Source: Engraulis encrasicolus
Taxonomy: Eukaryota; Chordata; Actinopteri; Clupeiformes; Engraulidae
Direction: 5' to 3'
Length of the DNA: 64,000 nucleotides
Assembly (NCBI RefSeq): GCF_034702125.1
Contig: NC_085876.1
Location: forward strand, 27,143,552-27,207,551
Shown here: piece after piece, positions 46,078 through 57,203 of the stretch
Numbering within the stretch: position 1 is the first letter of the stretch
Layout: each line of letters starts with the position of its first letter
The notes under the pieces: model-generated
The model's input: the letters and a program-made list of their open reading frames with translations, nothing else
Told to the model about the DNA's origin: nothing
The model's database searches: none
Made by a program: the position numbers and the translations under genes

Positions 46078-47622
46078 TAGCGCTGATTAAAACCCGGATG
46101 ATCCGGTTGGACAACCGGGTCAAGACCTCCTCCGGACAGACCGGATGGCTGTCATGCATTGATCCGCCAAAGGCGGATCAGACGGCATTTCATTAATATG
46201 TCAACAAAATGGCAGTTACAGCGCGAGAAATTGTGAAACCGGAATATATCCTCTTTAGTTGACTACAACAGCCATTATCTAATCTCTCTAGTTTGCTGTT
46301 CAGTCACGAACACTCACTGAGTAAAACGGAACCAACTCCCACCTCGTCATTCATCGAGCCTGTTTGATCCGTCCTGCCTGTTGTGGCCAATTGAGTCGCG
46401 GATCCCCACTCCCTGTGTGTGCTTCTGACTCTGTTGAGGTCTAGCCTACATTTCTAAATGTTAACAGTGCTCTGCCAACGCTTTTACATCTCAGTCTGTA
46501 GGCTAGTGACTCTACTATCACCCACTGCGTTACAGCGTACAGACTTAAAAGCCACTGCTGTCACTCCCCTCGTCCGAGTCAGCAGCAGCGCCGTCTGCAA
46601 CTCGGTGAGAGGAATCCTGACTGAGTTGTTGGTAGCCGAGAATCCCCTACGGATCGGATCAATGGCTTAAAGGAACAGACCACCCTTTTTTGATTTTCAC
46701 ATATTTGCAGTATTTCCAAGCATTATTTATAAATGTGCATATAATTTTCGTCTATGTGTTTGCATTGCCCCGTTTAACAGTATAGCCACATTAGGCATAG
46801 CAATGCAAGTCTATGGTACAAAATAAAACATAATCAACTGTACTTATAAACCATTTTAAAATTAATGTAAAATTCACCAGAGTGTAAAACGGCAATTTAA
46901 TTCCGTCCAGTGACCACTTGTGGCTTGATGCTAAAGATACCAGTTACTTCCAGTGATTATGCTAAGCTATGCTAATAATTCTGATCCAATAAATCTAAGT
47001 ACTGGAAACACTGAGACGAAAATGATAAGCACATTCATGAATAATGTTGGGAAATACTGCAAATATGTGAAAATCAAAAAAGGGTGGTCTGTTCCTGTTT
47101 CGTTTTTGCCACGAGTGTGCGAGTCGCAAGGCAACTCGGCAGCGGAAGCGAGTGGTCATCTGCTGCTCGCCTCCTGTCTATCCTCCCTGCTCAACTAGAC
47201 TTCTGCACCCAAATATTTGACTTTTAGTCTTCTTAAATACAAACACACACATTATTTATTGCAAAATCAGGAACATGCCGTTTCACTGCTGCCAAAGGCT
47301 CTTTGAGTCGTGGTCGCATGTTTAGTGAGGAGACCCAGGGTCGGATCGCAGCATGAGTTTAGGAACTGTGACGATTCATAACGTGAGTTTTGTTGATCAA
47401 ACTGTCTTACTCTTTGATTTATCGATGTGAATTGATAAATGGGACAACAAAGGCGAGGCGCATAGCCACTTAACGGCAGAAACGTTTAAAAAAAATACAT
47501 TATTATTATTTATTTTTGTTTATTTTAAATAAGTGATCCGAGTGATCCGTCTAATCCGGATACCCTCCTTGGAATGATCCAATCCATCCGGACGCCTCAA
47601 AGATTCGAGTTAAGCACCTCTA
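46078..47622. mobile_element. Element V, hAT-type, inside R
   Basis: Its ends are TAGCGCTGATTAAAACCCGG at the left and, read from the right on the minus strand, TAGAGGTGCTTAACTCGAAT. GTATTCAC flanks both sides (46070-46077 and 47623-47630), a perfect 8-bp duplication. R' keeps the single site near 27068. The interior has no intact transposase and contains a family T MITE. Confidence 0.85.
46667..47096. mobile_element. TTAA MITE, family T (copy 2), inside V
   Basis: TTAA is followed by AGGAACAGACCACCC, and the right end is GGGTGGTCTGTTCCT. Inner inverted copies of TTTGATTTTCACATATTTGC are present. It is the same family as 37134, in inverse interior order. The right TTAA is lost. Confidence 0.8.
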
Positions 47623-47709
47623 GTATTCACGCCAAAAGCCCATCTAAAATCTGACACTTGTAGCCTATGCACAACAGACTGGCCATTGACTCCACACTGT
47701 AGACTACTC

Positions 47710-49820
47710 GGTAACACTTCCAAATAAGGGGCCATAATTAACAGTAAAGTAGCTACAACCTAATACTTAAGTAATGGTTAATAATCATTACTAAATGCCA
47801 CATTAGACACATATTAATTGTTATTAATGCATTAGTAAGCAGTTACTTAACTATTAGATAACGATTACCTTGTGTTACAAGTTAATAGCATATTATTATT
47901 TAACTAATAGATAAGTAAGGGCACAGTTAATAGTTAAGTAGCTATCAGGTAATACTTAACTAAGGACCAAAATTAACACTTACTTAATACAAAAGCAAGG
48001 CATAACTAATGGTTATATAATACATAAATATTGGGTTTTGGGACCCTTATATTAGAGTTGGCTGAGGCTAACTAATGGTTAATTAATAGATAGATATTGG
48101 TGTTTGGGACCCTTATATTAGAGTTGGCTGCGGATAACTAATGGTTAATTAATCCATAGATATTGGTGTTTGGGACCCTTATAATAGAGTTGGCTGAGCA
48201 TACTGTGACATCTAGTTTTCACTCGTTCAAATCACTGTAATAGTGGTAACAGGAGCCATTATATAGCAAGGATTGGACGTACACTTCTCAATGATGGTGG
48301 AATGATGAGATGTAATTTTTCATGTACCACTTATTAAATTTAATGGTAAAAACCCTACAATAAATGCAGAACATTATGAAGAGTAATAGTTTTGAAGCGA
48401 AACTAAACCATTCCTTTGTGATAATTGGGTTAATGTTTGAGAATATTAGCTCCAAGAAGAGCAGTGCATGATGGGTACGCAATCTATAGACAACAATAAT
48501 TCGGTATTATTTAATCATTAGATATGCCTTACTTTTGTATTAAGTAAGTGTTAATTAAGGTCCTTAGTTAAGTATGACCTAATAGCTACTTAACTATCAA
48601 CTGTACCCTTACTTATCTATTAGTTAAATAATTATATGCTATGAACTTGAGACACATGGTAATAGTTATCTAATAGTTAAGTAACTGCTTACTAATGTTT
48701 AACATGTGAATTAATAACAATTTATATGTCTAATGTGGCATTAAGTAGTGATTATTAATTGTTACTAAAGTATTAGGTTATAGCTAATTTGCTGTTAATT
48801 ATGTTAAGTATAATTATAGGCCTATATATGGCCCCTTACCATGTGTCTCAAGTTAATAGCATATAGTTATTTCGCTAATAGATAAGTAAGGGTACAGTTA
48901 ATAGTTAAGTAGCTATTATGTCATACTTAACTAAGGACCTTAATTAACACTTACTTAATACAAAAGTAAGGCATATCTAATGATTAAATAATACCGAATT
49001 ATTGTTGTCTATAGATTGCGTACCCATCATGCACTGCTCTTCTTGGAGCTAATATTCTCAAACATTGACCTAATTATCACAAAGAAATGGTTTAGTTTGC
49101 TTCAAACTATTACTCTTCATAATGTTCTGCATTTATTGCAGGGTTTTTACCGTTAAAACTAATAAGTGGTACATGAAAAAATTACATCACATCACCCCAC
49201 CATCATTGAGAAGTGTACGTCCAATCCTTGCTATATAATGGCTCCTGTTGCCACTATTACAGTGATTTGAACGAGTGAAAACTAGATGTCACAGTAGATT
49301 AACTACTTAACTATTAGGTATGCTCAGCCAACTCTATTATAAGGGTCCCAAACACCAATATCTATCGATTAATTAACCATTAGTTATCCGCAGCCAACTC
49401 TAATATAAGGGTCCCAAATATCAATATCTATCTATTAATTAACCATTAGTTATCCTCAGCCAACTCTAATATAAGGGTCCCAAAACCCAATATTTATGTA
49501 TTAATTAACCATTAGTTATGCCTTGCTTTTGTATTAAGTAAGTGTTAATTTTGGTCCTTAGTTAAGTATGACCTGATAGATACTTAACTATTAACTGTGC
49601 CCTTACTTATCTATTAGTTAAATAATAATATGCTATTAACTTGTAACACAAGGTAATAGTTATCTAATAGTTAAGTAACTGCTTACTAATGTTCAACATA
49701 TGCATTAATAACAATTAATGTGTCTAATGTGGCATTAAATAATGATTATTAACCCTTACTTAAGTATTAGGTTGTAGCTACTTTACTGTTAATTATGGCC
49801 CCTTATTTGGAAGTGTTACC
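47710..49820. mobile_element. Element S, 2.1-kb palindrome, hAT-type target duplication
   Basis: It starts GGTAACACTTCCAAATAAGG and ends with the exact inverse CCTTATTTGGAAGTGTTACC. GACTACTC flanks both sides (47702-47709 and 49821-49828). The arms run as near-perfect inverse copies towards a centre near 48765. The long repeats TTGGGACCCTTATATTAGAG and GTTAAGTAGCTATCAGGT occur in both arms. No transposase ORF is seen. R' at about 26985-27000 has the intact unfilled target. Confidence 0.92.
48203..49294. mobile_element. Element U, palindrome nested in S
   Basis: The ends CTGTGACATCTAGTTTTCAC and GTGAAAACTAGATGTCACAG are exact inverse copies, flanked by TA. Inside, a further S-like stretch (about 48520-48985) is again arranged head to head. 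Confidence 0.8.
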
Positions 49821-50468
49821 GACTACTCTTAATCTGACCTTGTATAGATTCAAATATGAAGGCGTAAACGTTGCGCATTGTTTATTTTACGCGTGGATTG
49901 GCTATATTTTCCCCAGCATGATCTCATTTTTCAGTTGGCGCCACCACTGCAAAAGCTTCAATCGCCATCCTTATTTTTATGACTAGGATATTAATATGAA
50001 CATTTTTTTAACATTATCTTGACATTTCACCAAAATATAAGACAGCATTGACGGGTCTAACAAAGCAAGCGACATGGATTTGCAGTGCCGACAGCTCGAG
50101 CGCGTAAATTCAGTTCAGTGGTCCTTTGGCGAGAAAGTTTGAAGCACAACGGAAGTCTACAGAGGAATATCGGTACTTTCAAGTTCAGATACTGTTTTTT
50201 TCTAGAATCTCATTATTTTAATTCTGAGGGCGGGAATTGGTCCGTATACAAACAAAATTGCCGACCACTGATCTGCAGTAATCTGGCTATTCCAACGGGC
50301 TGCGCACTGAGTTCGGAACACGATTGTCCTCTGAGTTCGTCCTGACGACGGTTGTCAAGGAGGTGCAAGGGGTCTATTGGAGTCAATGTAAAGGTGGGGG
50401 GGGGCTGCAGTCTTGGATACCCAAATGCTCCGTTCAGCACCAAATGGCAGAATTGTGATGAGAACATA

Positions 50469-51751
50469 CAGTATATCACGAAAGTGAATACACCCCTCAC
50501 AGTTTTGCAGATTTTTGAGTATATCTTTTCATAGGAACGCATTACAGAAATGTAACTTTGACACAATGATTAGTGACCTTTTAACAACATATTTAACCGC
50601 TTAAATTTCTTGTTCACTCAGAAAAAAACAAAATACAGCCATTAATGTTTGAACATGTACTCACAAAAGTTAGTACACCCCAGATTAAAATCCGGTAGAG
50701 AAGGGGCTATGTTGGCTCGAATCGTCTCGAAATGAAAAGGGATGACAAGGGAGGTCATCAGTGTGCGTTTCAACCTTTCTTTGCATTGACCTTTTACATT
50801 TTGAGTCTGCATCTGGCTTAAATGGATTGGTGTGAGATTTGAATGCAATCCTATGGAGAATGTCATGATCTGCTTCAGTAGTCACAGTGCATGTTGACAT
50901 GCATGTTTCTTTTAGGTGTATTTCAGATTGCCAATGTTGACAGCATTCATGCATCCCCAAACCATGTCAGTCCCACTACCATGCTTGGCTTATGAGAGGA
51001 TACACCTTTTTTGTACAACTCACTTGTTTACCACCACACATGCTTGACACCATCTAAAGCAAATTTGTTTATCTTGGTCTCAAGAGAGATGAACAGACCA
51101 AGGATATGGATCACTGGAACCATGTTGTGTGATCTGAAGAGACCAAGATAAACAAATTTGCTTTAGATGGTGTCAAGCATGTGTGGTGGTAAACAAGTGA
51201 GTTGTACAAAAAAGGTGTATCCTCTCATAAGCCAAGCATGGTAGTGGGACTGACATGGTTTGGGGATTCATGAATGCTGTCAACATTGGCAATCTGAAAT
51301 ACACCTAAAAGAAACATACATGTCAACATGCACTGTGACTACTGAAGCAGATCATGATATTCTCCATAGGATTGCATTCAAATCTCACACCAATCCATTT
51401 AAGCCAGATGCAGACTCAAAATGTAAAAGGTCAATGCAAAGAAAGGTTGAAACGTACACTGATGACCTCCCTTGTCATCCCTTTTAATTTCGAGACGATT
51501 CGAGCCAACATAGCCCCTTCTCTACCGGATTTTAATTTGGGGTGTACTCACTTTTGTGAGTACATGTTCAAACATTAATGGCTGTATTTTGTTTTTTTCT
51601 GAGTGAACAAGAAATTTAAGCGGTTAAATATGTTGTTAAAAGGTCACTAATCATTGTGTCAAAGTTACATTTCTGTAATGCTTTCCTATGAAAAGATATA
51701 CTCAAACATCTGCAAAACTGTGAGGGGTGTATTCACTTTCGTGATATACTG
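50469..51751. mobile_element. Tc1/mariner-like element, head-to-head palindrome
   Basis: The ends CAGTATATCACGAAAGTGAA and TTCACTTTCGTGATATACTG are flanked by TA (50467-50468 and 51752-51753). The arms stay inverted to a centre near 51110. Each arm carries the same piece of a decayed Tc1-like transposase (DMVWGFMNAVNIGNLKYT on the plus strand near 51250-51305; its mirror near 50900-50960). The element is therefore two truncated copies joined head to head and has no intact transposase. Confidence 0.85.
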
Positions 51752-51753
51752 TA

Positions 51754-53359
51754 CAGTGAGTCTAATATGTATTTGATCCCTTGCTGATTTTGCCCGTTTG
51801 CCCACTAATAAAGACATGATCAGTCTATAAATGTATGATAATATGTATTCAAACATGGAGAGACAGAATATCAAAAAGAAATTCCAGAAAATAACTTAAA
51901 ATAATATATTTTAATTTATTTGTATTTTAATTAGGCTAATAAGTATTTGATCCCTCTAGCTAAAGAAGATAAAGTGCTTTGTGGCAAAGCCCTAGTTGTC
52001 TAGCACTGAGGTCAGATGCTTCTTTTAGTTGATGACAATGTTTGTGCATATAGTAGAAAATATTTTTGCCCATTTTTCTTTGCAGATTATCTCCAAAACA
52101 TTAATAATTTGTGGCTGTAGCTTGGCAAATTGGAGGTTCAGTTCTCTCAATAGAATTACTATAGGGTTAATATTTGGAGACTGTCTAGGCCACTTCACGA
52201 CTTTAATATGCTTCTTATTGAGCCACTCCTTCGTTGCTTTGACTGTATGTTGTGTATTATTGTCCTGTTGGGAGCTCCAAAAATGGTCCACCCTTCAGTG
52301 TAGTGGTGGAGGGAAGGACGTTTGCACTCAGGATTGCACATAACATGTCTCCCTCCATCCATTTGTTGACGATGTGAAGTTGTCTTGTGCCTTGGCCAGA
52401 CAAACACCCTCAAACCATAATGATACCACTTTCATGCATGATGGTGAGGAGGGTGTTCTTGGTATCATAGACAGCAGTACTCTTTCTCAAAACACATTGA
52501 ATTGTGTTAATGCCAAACAGCTTGATTTTGGTTTCATCTGACTACAGCACCTCCTTATCACATCCTAAACCAGCCTGATGTCCGTTGGCAAACCTCAGGT
52601 GGGACTGCACAGGTTCCTTCTGAAGTAGAGGTACCATGTGTGCACTACAGGATTTTAAACCTTGTGGCATTAAGTTCTACCCTTAGTTTTCTCAGTGATT
52701 TTGGTCCCAGTAGCTTTGATATCATTGCCTAGTTCATCCCGTACAGGTCTAGGGTGCTTTCTTTCTGTTCTCATGGTTATCAAATCCCTACAAAAGGTCA
52801 AATCTTGTATAGAACCCCAGACAGGCTGATGGATAGTCATTTTGTATTCCTCACATTTTGGAAGAAATGCATCAACAGCTGGGTCATTAATACCCAGTCT
52901 CTTTCTTGTGGCTTTGCAGCTCATTTAATCTTTGTTCAGGTCTAAAATCTTGTCCCTGATATCATTTGACTGCTCTTTGGTCTTTCCCATGATGGTGAGG
53001 TTGGAGTGTGACTGATTCACTCATACTATGGACTGAGTCTGCTGATTAAATGTGTCTTTTATGCATGTTAGTATGTACAGGTGTCTTTCATTCAGATGAC
53101 AAGTTGATCGGAAGTGCCCATCTGGTCTGTGGGCCCGGAACTGTAATCAGTTGGCAGGGGATCAAATACTTATTTTGCTCGATGAAATGGAAATAAATTA
53201 ATATATATTCTCTTAAGTTAATTTCTGGGTTTTCTTTTTGATATTCTGTCTCTCCATATTATAATACATATTATCATGACATTTATTGACTGATCATGTC
53301 TTTGTTAGTAGGCAAACCAACCAAATCAGCAAGGGATCAAATACATATTGGACTCACTG
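51754..53359 (-). mobile_element. Tc1-like transposon with a decayed transposase
   Basis: The ends CAGTGAGTCTAATATGTATT and AATACATATTGGACTCACTG are flanked by TA (51752-51753, shared with the neighbour, and 53360-53361). On the minus strand, fragments read SQQDNNTQHTVKATKEWLNK and WPRQSPNINPIVILLRELN (52025-52291), the QDND-KHT and WPSQSPDLNPIE region of Tc1-like DDE transposases. An N-terminal part lies near 52670-52924. Frames are broken and several catalytic residues changed, so it is inactive. Confidence 0.88.
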
Positions 53360-53636
53360 TATCTACTTCACCCCAGAAGTCACACAAACAGGGCTTAATG
53401 TCTAAAATAGCGAACCACCATTTTAAGTAATTCACTTATTTGGAAGTGTTACCCTACTTCCTGTCAGACCTGTTCCTGAGAATGTCTTGTAGCTAATACA
53501 CAGGCAGCAAGAGACATCTGGCAAGGTATTCTTGTTTGAGGAATCAAATTGCACTCCTAATATCTTATTCTGTTGTTACAAAATGTGAAGTAAACAGCAC
53601 CCAACAGCAAATGATGTTGAGTTTTCTTGTACTTAC

Positions 53637-53661
53637 GTTGATGTGGTTCTTTGGAGGCCAT
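53637..53661 (-). CDS. Ala/Val-rich hydrophobic protein, copy 3, first coding exon
   Basis: On the minus strand, GACAAAC precedes ATG GCC TCC AAA GAA CCA CAT CAA C (MASKEPHQ plus one base), followed by GTAAGTACAAG. It is paralogous to 38765-38789. The intron to the main exon at 43201 is about 10.4 kb, almost all of it the nested transposon complex. Without that insertion it would be about 430 bp. Confidence 0.66.
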
Positions 53662-53714
53662 GTTTGTCTGGAAAGGTTGTTGATGTGTGCTGCAACTCTG
53701 GTGATGAAAAGTTT

Positions 53715-53746
53715 AGTTTCAGTTTACATTTTGATGTCTTATATAG
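53715..53746 (-). promoter_or_regulatory. TATA box and AAACT motif of copy 3
   Basis: The minus strand has GGCTATATAAGACATC with the TATA box at about 53738-53745, followed by TGTAAACTGAAACT (53715-53728). That is close to an ISRE half-site pair but one GAAA is replaced by TAAA. It sits where transcription would start, not upstream of the TATA box, so an interferon role is only a suggestion. The order and spacing match copy 2. Confidence 0.6.
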
Positions 53747-54183
53747 CCTAGTCTATGTTTTAGTGTCCTCCCTTTGAGAAGAGTGTACTTGTACATCCTT
53801 CGTACTTGACTGGTTCTCCTGGGTCTCACCCTATCATGACATTCACTATCATTGGTCTTCCCATGCTGATTCACATACCACTGAACTGGTCAGGATTCTT
53901 TTGGTAAAGCATCTAATCTTTGTCAAGCGGTGAAGGAAGGGCTCTCAAGAAATACAGTTGAACATATCAGGACTTCCTTATGGCTACACTACATTGCATT
54001 TTGCAGATGCTTTTACCCAAGGGACTTGCAATATAGGATATAGAGGATATAATCATAGCATACTACACTTGCAGATCCGAAGTACACAGGGAATATACAA
54101 AACAATAAGTGCAAAGTCAAGTAGGGTTAGTTTTTTTTAAAATTATTTGCAAGTACATTAGCCCAGGGCTAAGTAGATTAGAC

Positions 54184-54495
54184 CAGTGTTTCTCAACAGG
54201 GGTGCCACGGAAATGTGGCTGATAAATAAATTGTGTAATATGATGCATATTTGTCTACATTGATAGTCAGTGGAATCTTTCATCTGCCATTTACGCACAA
54301 TAAAGTGAATATAGGTTCGCCCCAGTCAGCTGCAACTTTAAATGTAGGTCATGTGACGTCTCCAAATGTGTTACTTTTCTAAGCATTTGTGGTATCGGAT
54401 GCAATGCCATGTTACGGCTTGTTGGTTTGGGGTGCCTTGACATTTTTCATGAATTGAAAGGGTGCCTCGCCTAAAAAAAAGGTTGAGAAACACTG
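54184..54495. mobile_element. hAT-type MITE, 312 bp, perfect target duplication
   Basis: Inverted ends CAGTGTTTCTCAAC and GTTGAGAAACACTG are flanked by GATTAGAC (54176-54183 and 54496-54503). The paralogous segment reads GTAGATTAGACACACA uninterrupted near 39551, an empty site. Confidence 0.94.
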
Positions 54496-54948
54496 GATTA
54501 GACACACACACCCAAATGCACAACATGCCTTAGAGTCTACCCCAGGTTAGCCAGGCCGCGCCATCCTAGAGACAACTAGTGCAACTATTCAGGTCAAGAG
54601 CAATGCAAGTACTTTCTGAGTTCCCGAAAATACAGGAACTCCTTTTACTGTGTTGGGAAGCAAACAACCATAAGCAAATCAAGGGTGGCAAGTCAACCAT
54701 GCCGTTTGGGAAAGGTTAATTGTTATGCTATTGGTCAGACCAAGTCTCGAAGAGATTTGAACGTCGATGATAATCAGGCTAACCCCAGGTCTGGGCCAGA
54801 TCAGGAAATAGTGCAGTAAGTAGTCACAAGCGAGAAGAGAATTGACTTATTTTTTGAAAGTGTAGAGAGATGACCCCTAGTCATATTGCCTCTGAAAGTT
54901 TGTTGACAGAGAAATTTTTTGACTGGGATTGCTTAGATCGAGCTGGTG

Positions 54949-55060
54949 GTTTGAGTTTGAGAAGCAAAGCAGGTAGACCTGCAAGGAGGAAGTTGCAATA
55001 ATTCAGACGAGAGATGACCATGGCCTGAACCAGTAGTTGCGCTGTGTGCTGGGTCAGATA
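54949..55060 (-). pseudogene. L2-like LINE reverse transcriptase fragment
   Basis: On the minus strand the frame reads YLTQHTAQLLVQAMVISRLN, then YCNFLLAGLPA. This is the conserved TAQ-LVQA-VISRLDYCNSLLAGLP block of L2-like non-LTR retrotransposons (family knowledge). Only about 35 codons are recognisable. Confidence 0.78.
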
Positions 55061-55295
55061 GTGTTTCTCAACCTTTTTTAGGCAAGGCACCCTTTCAATT
55101 CATGAAAAATCTCAAGGCAACCCAAACCAACAAACCGTAACAGCTGCATCGCATCCGATACCACACAAGCTTTGAAAAGTAACACATTTGGAGACGTCAC
55201 ACAATCTACGTTCGAAGTTGCAGCTTTGAAGTTGGGGTGACCTAAATTTACTTTATTTTGCGTAAATGGTAGATGAAAGATTCCACTGACTAAAG

Positions 55296-56219
55296 CAGTG
55301 ATACTCACAATTTTTTCCTCAAGAGCCACATTAGGGGGAAAAAAATCAGGAGGAGAGCCGCAATACTCCCCCCCCCCCCCCCCACCCCCCCACCCCACAC
55401 ACACACACACACACTTTCTACTGATTACATCATGATAGTGTTGGCCTCATTATACATGGTTGTAGTATTATTTATGCAAATTATTATTATTAGTAGTAGT
55501 ATTAATTATTAAATTATTAGTAGGCCTATTATTAAATGATTGAATTATTAATTAATTACCCTATGTCAGCAATTGCTGTTAGGCCTCCTAGCTCACTTTT
55601 AAACACTAAAAGACACCTCTGCTGAAGGACACTTTTACATCAAAGAGCAATAGGGCAGTTCAGTTTAACCTGGCGCTGACAGATGTCCAATACATGCAAC
55701 CAGAGTCAAAACCAACACAAAAACAGAGGGACGAGTCCAGTTTTTGTTGTTTCTCTCTCTCTCTCTCTGGCGCTGTCAGCCAGCATATTTTTGATGGCTG
55801 ATGGATAGACCTCCGGATCGTCATTCACAATGTAACGAGGACGGAATTAACAGATTGGCTCAAGAGTTATTGAGCTTGTGAAGGATGGTTGCCTGATGGT
55901 CTTGTTAACTTATTATTTATAAAAATGCGACGTCGCCGACAGCACTGAGTTCTATCAGCTGTCAATCAATGCCGTGCGGAGAGAGAGAGAGAAAGCGAGA
56001 TAGAGAGAAAGTTTAAGTTTCCAACTTGCAGCATTCCATGCCCATAGCCTTGCCTACTTGGCGTGATGCAGATGACTATGATGCGTGTTCATTGTATATT
56101 TATGTAGGCATGGCAGATTTTAAATGCAGGTCTGTTGATTGTGTTGGGCTATAATATTTTTTCTATAACCTTGCGAGCCGCCAAGTCAGGCGTCGCGAGC
56201 CGCGCAATGAGTAACAGGG
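55296..56219. mobile_element. hAT-type element, 924 bp
   Basis: It starts CAGTGATACTCACAATTTTT. Its right end, read on the minus strand, is CCCTGTTACTCATTGCGCGG. GACTAAAG flanks both sides (55288-55295 and 56220-56227). Paired words on ends (AAGAGCCACATT and CGCGAGCCGCGC) are typical of hAT MITEs. A C/A-rich run lies at 55368-55412. The partner segment has GACTAAAGCATTAATC uninterrupted near 39723. Confidence 0.88.
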
Positions 56220-56589
56220 GACTAAAGCATTCATCTATTAATTTAGACCAATATGTATTATATTACTGTACATAATGTATTTATTTATTTTGGACAATTT
56301 CCCATACCGTCAGCCATGTTTCCGCTGCAAAGTCCTTCGTACGAGCGACTCAACTCTCTCTCGACAGTGACGCTCACCACTAAGTCCAAGGGAACGGTAA
56401 GATGGTCTTAAGACGGTTAGCAACGACAATAATCGAGAAACGTACTCCTGGGCGACTGATGCAATGTTGTTGGAGAATGACCATCAATCATGACCCAAAC
56501 TTCATGCGATGTGACTTTGTGTGGGTCAACAGTGGCAGACCCCATCTGAGGTTGACAGACTCTTTAGCCGCCAAAAGGAGGGGGGGCTA

Positions 56590-57203
56590 ATAGACCCGTT
56601 CAGAGTCGACGTCCTCATGAATGCGTGTGCATCGTTGACTCAAACACACCAGAGATATTGTAAGGATATTACGAGAGACTCCACTTTTCTGGGTGGTACT
56701 GCACTCTAGGGGGAGTGCAGACTCCATTCAGAAAGAACGGGCTGCTGCGCTCAGAGCCGTATCTCGACAGCGGCCACTAGGAGAACTGCAGGCATGGGTG
56801 AAATCGGGAGTGGTGATTCTGTATGTAATACTGGGTGACAGTGCAGACACTAAAGAGAGAAAAACTGCCGTTCTGAAGCGTGTACGTTGATTAAAAAATA
56901 GAGATTCGGAAAAGTACACTTGTTATGCTATTTTAAGAGGGAAGAGGCTGTTCCAGAAGAATAGGAGATGTTTGTTGTTACAAGACATTAAACTACTGAC
57001 TGGACTGATGACATCGCCAGGAATACCCGTGTCCGTTGTGCCCACTGCATATCTGAGGTTAGCGCGAGCATGCGTTATCTTATTTTGGAAAAAAACATCT
57101 GTCGAGTCTCTGTACAAAGTGAACGGAGCTTGGACGATTTTGAGTCAGTGGTGTGCACGCAGCCAAATTACGTCATACCTGTTTACAAACTCTAAAGGGG
57201 TCT
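56590..57203. mobile_element. Insertion with ATAGACCC-type inverted ends
   Basis: The left end ATAGACCCGTTCAGAGTC and the right end ACTCTAAAGGGGTCTA are imperfect inverted repeats. The short partner segment near 40015-40030 lacks these 614 bp. The ends resemble Harbinger-type MITEs, but a target duplication could not be fixed and no transposase is recognised. Confidence 0.6.

Larger units (their letters stand above)
44984..50377. mobile_element. Element R, long-arm inverted repeat element
   Basis: The ends ATAGACCCCTTGCACCTCCC and GGAGGTGCAAGGGGTCTAT start inverted arms of several hundred bp (AGGACGAACTCAGAGGACAA at the left; its inverse near 50331). No transposase is seen. V and S lie inside it. 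Its paralogue R' at 26420 lacks both. Confidence 0.78.
44309..53430. mobile_element. Element P, palindromic MITE split by R and two Tc1-like elements
   Basis: The left end AAAGTGGTGGTTTGCTATTT and the right end AAATAGCGAACCACCATTTT are inverted repeats. The inverse order of GTGTGACTTCTGGGGTGAAG and CTTCACCCCAGAAGTCACAC, and of CAAGCAATCGAT (44471) and ATCGATTGCTTG (44966), shows that P was one palindrome of about 0.8 kb before R entered its right arm and the Tc1-like pair entered at GAACATA. The 141-codon frame at 44487-44912 lies in its loop and has no family motif. Confidence 0.72.
43448..53453. mobile_element. Element O: outer shell of a nested transposon complex
   Basis: It starts GGTAACACCTCCAAATAAGG and ends CTTATTTGGAAGTGTTACC. 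CTACTTCT (43440-43447) and CTACTTCC (53454-53461) are an 8-bp target duplication with one mismatch, which suggests hAT. Its own sequence is only about 43448-44308 and the last 23-30 bp; the rest is later insertions. It is the same family as element S inside it. It lies in the intron of gene copy 3, and the gene's sequence resumes exactly at CTACTTCCTGTCAGACC, as in 38575. Confidence 0.85.
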
